Shown piece after piece: positions 58,537 to 64,000 of a stretch of DNA of 64,000 nt (position 1 is the stretch's first letter; each line of letters starts with the position of its first letter). The notes below the pieces were generated by a model, which was not told the origin of the DNA, made no database searches, and saw nothing but the letters and a program-made list of their open reading frames with translations. Location: the NCBI GenBank assembly GCA_947652605.1, contig OX393583.1, positions 10,891,222 through 10,955,221 on the forward strand. The letters are read 5' to 3'. The translations under genes and the position numbers were made by a program. Source of the stretch: Elmis aenea. Lineage: Eukaryota; Arthropoda; Insecta; Coleoptera; Elmidae.

Positions 58537-59083
58537 ACTTCAGGTGCACTAACTTTAGAAGTTAAAGCAAACAAATCACTTAACTTGAAACTTTTTTTAG
58601 CAGCTTCGTGAAGTACTTTTTGCCTTTTCTCTTTCTCTTTTTGAGCGCATTTTCTTTTTTCCAATTTTCCTTGATTAAAAACTTTAACCAAAATAATCTC
58701 ACAATCTCACAATGAATGTAAAGAATCAGTCTGCATTTATTAAGTTTAATAATTGTTTATTAATTACTAAAATATTAAAACTAAAATTCTAGTAAGGTAT
58801 AATATCAATATCACTTGGAGCTCAAAAACACAGCCCGGACGGTGAAATTTAACGAAAACGTCGGACATAGCAGAGACACAAATCAGAGACGTAGTCAGCT
58901 TATAAAGCTTGGGAGGGCCAGGGGTATAAAAATTATGCGATGTTGTAACTTATTCTTTATTTATTACTAACCGAAATAATAATATTGCATAATTTTTTCA
59001 TAAAAATCATAACAAGTACCTACTGTGGGTCGCGGCCTCAGAGCGACCGGCCCACCGGGATTCCTCCCGCCTCTGAATAAGCA

Positions 59084-60121
59084 AAATCTCAAGATCTCAT
59101 GCTTAAACTCAAATTTCAAACACCCTGTATATAGTGCGTTGTTAAAAGTGTGTCGCGACATTAAAAAGGTTGAAAAACACTGGTTTAATACTAATTTATC
59201 GTTTTGTTGAATTCATTTCATATTTTGGCTCGACTAAAAATCTTTAAACGAACCGATAAATTACCGTTAAATTTGTAAAACCTTCTGTAAACGTAGATTT
59301 TGCCTTTCTTTATTATGTAGACGTTTGTCTGTCCTTAAATCAATCTAAATCTTACATTGTGTCGCTTGTACGCTATAGTCTGGTAGTAAGTAATTCTGCT
59401 GCTGGATTTGTCCCACGGTTTTTTTACATTGTACTCGATATTGTTATTGTTAGAACAAAAAGTACGCTACCGCTTTTTCAGTGCACTGACGTAACCAGTC
59501 GACGAAACTTGTTCTAGACCACCTACATTTGATTTTTATTCCAGTAATGCACAGGAAAAGTGGACGACCAGCCGCTGTACGGCGGTTTTTCGTATTGTTT
59601 TACAAGACTGACACAGCTGGCAGACTATGGATAATTGCGCGATACGGTCTTGACTCCAAACTATGACAGATATTTAAAATGGCTGCCGTCGCAAGATGGC
59701 GGATATTACTAAAGTTTATCGGTGCAATTAAACGGATACCGCTAAATGCTAATTTCCTACGATGACTAATGATCGCAGATTTACCGAAATTTTTAATAGC
59801 GATGATGTAGAATTTATCATCTTATACAGGTTGGACCAAATTCGAATGTTTTACGGGGTCAATTGGCCTCCGCTGATTTTTTTTTCTCTCAACTTTAATC
59901 AGCAATTATTTCGCTTTGCCCCTTAATCATTGTAATTATTAATTTTTCAAATGCTGAGCAGATATCCACACTTGCTTGATTTTTTTACACTTCTGCATTT
60001 ATAAGACTCTGTCACCGAAAATATCAATTCTATCGTAAATTACCTTGCAGCTTTTTAATAGAACATGAAATTTTCTACAAAATTGCTTATAGTCATTTTT
60101 TATCTACAGGCAATGGTTTAA
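59084..60121. other. Gene-less sequence after a MITE right end
   Basis: CACCCTGTA at about 59121 closes the MITE split by the hAT. 59380-59720 is less AT-rich but has no recognisable frame. A partial CAGGTTGGACCAAATTCGA end lies at 59825. Confidence 0.45.
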
Positions 60122-60560
60122 CACTACAGTGCTCGCGCGGGATACTATATATACCAATACCTAGTATCCCAGTGATGTATTTCTGTAAATTTTTGTCAAA
60201 TGGCACAATATTATGCTTTTGTCATTTCAGTACCTTTTCATCTTATCTTGTAGACTTAGTTAGCCTTATTGCTTATCAGTGACCAGTGCTATAAAAGCTG
60301 ACAACTTAAAAAAATTACGCTTGGGATACCTGAGTATCCCGCGCGATCACTAACGTGATTTTTATTTTTATAGCTCGAGTTTTGTTCGTAAGGTATTTTT
60401 CATGTTATTTTTGTTTTTGCTATTATATTAATGCTTCCTTATTTGTATTGATAATTTGAATTCTTTAAAATAATATCTTCAGATTTGAACATTTTAAATT
60501 CCTACGTATGCATTTATTTTTGTTTGCAATTATATATTCATTTTCGTGAAACTTGGACCA

Positions 60561-60783
60561 TGTCTCAAAGTAAAAATCCAGAGCAGTGGTGTAAGTGGTT
60601 ATAGGAAATTGAGGAGAACGAAGAATATATTGAAGACAGTGAAGATGAAGAATCCGAAGGTGATTTGGAAGACTATGAAGACGGAGGAGAAAATCTTAGC
60701 GAACATGAATCGGAAACAGAGCAAGACATCAATTCTGGTAGAAATAATGATTCATACAATGTAGATACTTACTTACAAAGATA
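60561..60783 (+). pseudogene. piggyBac transposase N-terminal acidic fragment
   Basis: The plus strand starts MSQSKNPEQWCKWL, meets a TAG, then continues EIEENEEYIEDSEDEESEGD, followed by DYEDGGENLSEHESETEQDI and a stop. Strongly acidic N-termini of this sort are typical of piggyBac transposases. The assignment leans on the flanking TTAA and inverted termini. No catalytic region survives. Confidence 0.6.
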
Positions 60784-60978
60784 ACTTTACTCGCTGGTAA
60801 AAGAATATTTTCAAAAAAATATAAGAACAGCTACACGTATAATAATCGCTAAATTGCCAGAAACCAAGAGTGAGGCGAAAAATGCGACTATCTATTTAGA
60901 AAATTGTAATAAACATTAACGCTACTTTTTTTCTGTAATGCATTTCTGTCATAATTGTAATGTTCATGTTGTATAATA

Positions 60979-61322
60979 CTAGCGATTCCGGAGCCCCTTC
61001 GGGGCTCCTTCACCGCTAGATCCCGGCTTGCGCGTAGAAGGTTCGAGCGTTTAAACGTTACGTCGAATTGACAAATTGTCAAATTTTGACGAAATCTCGC
61101 TCCAGACGACCCGATTTAAATGTTGTGTGTAAGATTTTGGCAAGTTTTCCTCAATATCTTTTCCGGACGATTTTTTTGGGAATTCTCATATAGCCTATGT
61201 TCTTTCCATGGTGCTATAGATTGTCTGTGCCAAATTTGGTCAGGATCGGATGAATGGTATAGGAATGCATAAAGGACAAACATCCATACAAACATACATA
61301 CATTCATTTTTATATATATAGA
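60979..61322 (-). mobile_element. Non-autonomous Helitron, complete ends
   Basis: On the minus strand it begins TCTATATATATAAAAATGAA (5' TC after A) and ends with a GGAGCCCC/GGGGCTCC hairpin, then GAATCGCTAG followed by T. That is a full Helitron signature: TC start, hairpin, CTAG end, insertion between A and T, no target duplication. It is 344 bp and non-coding. Confidence 0.92.
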
Positions 61323-61439
61323 TTACAAACAATCAAAAATAATTTTTTAAAAGTCGTTAAAAACCATTATTGCGAGTGGGATACCATAGTCCCACGCGAG
61401 CACTAACGTAACAAAAGTGAGCGCGAGTGTTAAACGTTA

Positions 61440-61859
61440 TAAAGCAGTTTGTACAAAAAAATGTTAAAAATTAAAAACTTTAATTGTTTCTAAGACTTTG
61501 CAACCGCTGTATATCTTTAAAACGAAAGGTTGTACAAAAAAACGGACCGACCATTTGGGAAAGCAAATTTTATGGGCTACTCTGGTTTTTGGAAAATTAA
61601 ACCGTTTTTTCGGTTGAAAATAAGGAACAGAGTGCAAAAAAATTCCGAGAAATCATGTTTTGTATTTAAAAATGCTTTTAAACGAACAAAGCCGAGTGAA
61701 ATTTTCTGCATATAATGAATTAGTTGGAAGTTTTTATGGAAGTGTAAGACAGTTTTCAAAAAAAATTTTACCTCTTGTGGTTTTACAAAAAAAACCATTA
61801 ACAGAAATGGAATGAAAATGATGGACTTTGCAAAAGAAATGATCTTGTAATAGGAAATA
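61440..61859. other. Gene-less sequence
   Basis: No gene or repeat terminus recognised between the piggyBac and the LINE relic. Confidence 0.4.
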
Positions 61860-63291
61860 CGATGTAAGAACAAAGAATAGAAGACAAATGCACATTTGTG
61901 GCTGAAAAGACAAATGCTAGAAGACTCATAGATTACATAACATACACAAGACCCAACAGAGATATTTCAAAAAATCAAAAATAAGAAGGAGGCGGAAATA
62001 GAATCGAATCATAGGCTAGTAATTGCGAACTGCTTAATAAAAACTAACAAAAATAAAGAAACAATAAAATATACTAGAGTAGCAATACACAAACTAAAAA
62101 TTTAAGGAAATAAGGAGAAATACCAAAAAGGCACAGACATAAAATTCCAAAGAATGGAGAACGAACGAATAGAATGGACACTAGAAGAAAGATGGACAAC
62201 ATTCAAAGAGACAGTACTAAAAATAACAGCAAACATAGGTAAGTGGGAAAAGTAACTATAACAACCACCTGAAAAGGACGAAATGGTGGAACAACTATAT
62301 AAAGAATCTGGCAAAAGAAAAGAAAATAACATGGAAAAAATTTATCCAATCACAAACAGAATGATAGCGAAGAATACAATACGAAGAGAAATAGGTACAG
62401 TAAAAGAAGCCGTCAAAAAAGCGAAAATCAAAACGTGAAAGGAATTTGGAAAAGAGATAACAGAATTACACGAAATTGACAACAGAAAGTTTTGGACGAG
62501 AATAAAAAGACTAAGAGGGAATAAAAAGAAAGATTTAAAAGCAATAAAAATCAAACAGGAACAGACACAAAAGAAATACTGGAAACGTGGAGGGAACACT
62601 ATGTAAGCAAATAACACATGATAATCTCAGAAAAAAGCATAAACAAAGTAGAACCAACAAACCACCAACAAGGAATTGAGAGGGAAAAAGTCGAAGACGC
62701 AATAGAAAAAGCCAAAATTGGAAAAGCAAGTGGAGAAGACGACATAATACCAGATATGATCAAATGGCTGGGAGAAAAAGGAATAGACTGGATATGGGCA
62801 ATATGCAAAGAAGCATGGGAAAAACAAGAAATACCCAAGGACTGGGAAAATAATCTACTTATACCAAAGTGAAAATGAAAATACGCAATATGATAACAAT
62901 ACCAATAATAACATACGCAGCCGAAAACTGGACACTAAAGAAAGAAGACAAGACTAAAATAAACGCCATGGAAATGAAACACCTCCGGAAAATAGCGGGG
63001 AAAACAAAATGTGGTAGGATACGAAACGAAAACATTGAAGACATAGCAGAACAAGAATCACTAATAGAAAAAATAAATAAGAAACAACTTAAATGGTATG
63101 GCCATGTAATTAGAATGAACACAGACAGATTTACGAGAAAAATAATGGAAATAGGAAAACCGCCCAAAAAACAAAGAGGGAGACCAAGAAGAAAATGGAT
63201 GGATCAAATAAGGGATTGGGAGTCAGAAAGAGGGAAAACACAGGAAGAAATAAAAACACTAGCAAAAGATAGAAGGGCATGGCGAAAATAG
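61860..63291 (+). pseudogene. RTE-like LINE polyprotein relic, reverse transcriptase core deleted
   Basis: Very purine-rich on the plus strand. Pieces in order: RIEWTLEERWTTFKETVLKI (about 62165), a linker region after the endonuclease; EDAIEKAKIGKASGEDDIIP then WEKQEIPKDWENNLLIPK (62690-62872), the start of the reverse transcriptase domain; then directly ITYAAENWTLKKEDKTKINA, MEMKHLRKIAGKTK, LKWYGHVIRM and KKQRGRPRRKWMDQI (62905-63220), the C-terminal region. The Tyr-x-Asp-Asp catalytic segment is missing at the 62870 junction. Stops and frameshifts occur upstream. It is the same broad family as 38750-39238 but clearly diverged. Confidence 0.82.
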
Positions 63292-63848
63292 ACTCAGGGC
63301 ACGTAGAAGAAGGAGAAGTTGTTTTATCCTTGATGATACCATCTTTCAAAACCGTATACGAGTATAAGGTAAAAAATCGTAGCACTACGTTGCCTCATTA
63401 TTCTACCACGATACTCCTGTATCATTTACATTTGTTTTGTATAATTTAATAACAACGAACCCGTTAAAATTCAAGAAGATATCAGATCCATTTTGAAACA
63501 CAAACACCGCTCACAGCATTTAATTACATTCGGATGCGGTAGTTACGATAATGGTGAAAAGTGTGATTGTAATAACAGTTCTAACTAGATGTTAAAATAT
63601 TATCACTACGAAATCTAGGATATCACAATTAGTATAATTGTTTGAACACAGAAGCTGTAATTAGTTGTATTGTCGGTTGCGGGCAGTTTGATTTAATTAT
63701 GTGAATGTATCTCCGCGTTGATATTTAATTGAATTAATAAACTGACCTACCATATTCAGGTGATTATTTTATTTAGACGTTCAAGCCGAGAATTTTTTAG
63801 AACAGTTTATTAAAGAGAACTTAAATCTATTATATCTTAATATACCTA
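63292..63848. other. Gene-less sequence
   Basis: No gene or repeat recognised. Confidence 0.45.
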
Positions 63849-64000
63849 CAGGGTGGTCAGGCCAACCATTGGGAGCTTGTAAGCGGTAAGAGCTACAAAG
63901 AAGTTTAAATTAGTAGAATTGTTCCCTTTTTTGAGACCTATTCAGCGATGCTTTATTGTTTTACAAATGTTCCATGGCACGCTAGATAATCAACAGAAAT
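63849..64000. repeat. CAGGGTG-type dispersed repeat, cut by the window edge
   Basis: It starts CAGGGTGGTCAGGCCAACC after TA and matches 18815-18945 for most of its length. It runs off the window. Confidence 0.75.

Larger units (their letters stand above)
56919..59075 (-). mobile_element. ZMYM1-like hAT with nested hAT and MITE
   Basis: Left end CAGTAGCGGACTGGGAAATT; right end, complemented, CAGAGGCGGGAGGAATCCCG. Flanking 8-mers are AATAAGCG (56911-56918) and AATAAGCA (59076-59083). The minus-strand coding matches the plus-strand copy at 16050-17020. It was inserted into a CAGGGTG-family MITE whose remaining part (CTCATGC...CACCCTG) resumes at 59084. Confidence 0.8.
60122..61429 (+). mobile_element. 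piggyBac-like element carrying a Helitron
   Basis: Flanked by TTAA (60118-60121, 61430-61433). Both ends begin CACT and share the subterminal AGTGCTCGCG(C/T)GGGA box. An acidic N-terminal coding fragment starts at 60561. The remainder is deleted, and the Helitron at 60979-61322 sits in the 3' half. Confidence 0.8.

Noticed and set aside
59380..59720. Less AT-rich stretch considered as a paired-domain exon
   Set aside because: No minus-strand frame resembles the paired domain and no splice-bounded frame was found.
62102..63167. Minus-strand Phe/Ser/Leu-rich frames resembling membrane proteins
   Set aside because: They mirror the purine-rich LINE coding on the plus strand; hydrophobicity is a composition artefact.
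1..64000. tRNA, rRNA, CRISPR or phage-type defence systems
   Set aside because: No cloverleaf, rRNA-like or repeat-spacer signal was seen, and the sequence is eukaryotic.

Overview
The window looks like intronic and intergenic DNA of an insect. It is AT-rich and holds one recognisable host gene, split over four GT-AG exons. Nearly everything else that can be named is a degenerate transposable element. The homeodomain, the TA-flanked mariner-type foldback elements and the mix of piggyBac, hAT, mariner, pogo, Helitron and LINE relics all fit an insect. A beetle is plausible, but the order cannot be fixed from sequence alone.

Host gene: on the minus strand, 33880 down to 25744, lie the last four coding exons of a Pax3/7-group transcription factor, closest in its homeodomain to paired. 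The homeodomain has Ser at position 50 and is split by an intron between residues 46 and 47. A Ser/Asn-rich tail follows, and the protein ends in a Tyr-Gly-Trp-Tyr motif. The visible exons encode 352 residues. The N-terminal paired-domain exons were not found and should lie at higher coordinates, in or beyond the repeat-filled 34-64 kb region.

Layout: 1-9.7 kb has no recognisable gene, only small inverted-repeat elements, a Helitron 3' end and hammerhead-like relics. 9.7-12.2 kb holds a 5'-truncated LINE with a 44-bp target duplication, next to a complete-ended piggyBac relic. 13.6-18.7 kb is a mariner-type MITE split by a ZMYM1-like hAT, which itself carries a second hAT copy and a 196-bp tandem array. 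19.4-25.2 kb holds further hATs and nested foldbacks. 25.2-33.9 kb is the Pax3/7 gene, with MITEs in its introns. 36.3-40.1 kb holds the mariner parent of the MITE family, a piggyBac, and a LINE end. 41-48.9 kb holds two hATs, another piggyBac, a foldback and an end-to-end mariner. 49.9-54.2 kb holds two very long foldbacks and a pogo-like relic. 55.4-63.3 kb holds piggyBac relics, nested hATs, a Helitron and a second RTE-like LINE.

There is no operon-like cooperation here. The window is a developmental regulator embedded in repeatedly invaded DNA. Target-site duplications fix the order of several insertions. No CRISPR array, tRNA or rRNA was seen, and I found no evidence of an undescribed enzymatic system. 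The most distinctive content is the nested transposon record, five piggyBac lineages, and palindromes up to 1.8 kb that could form long double-stranded RNA.
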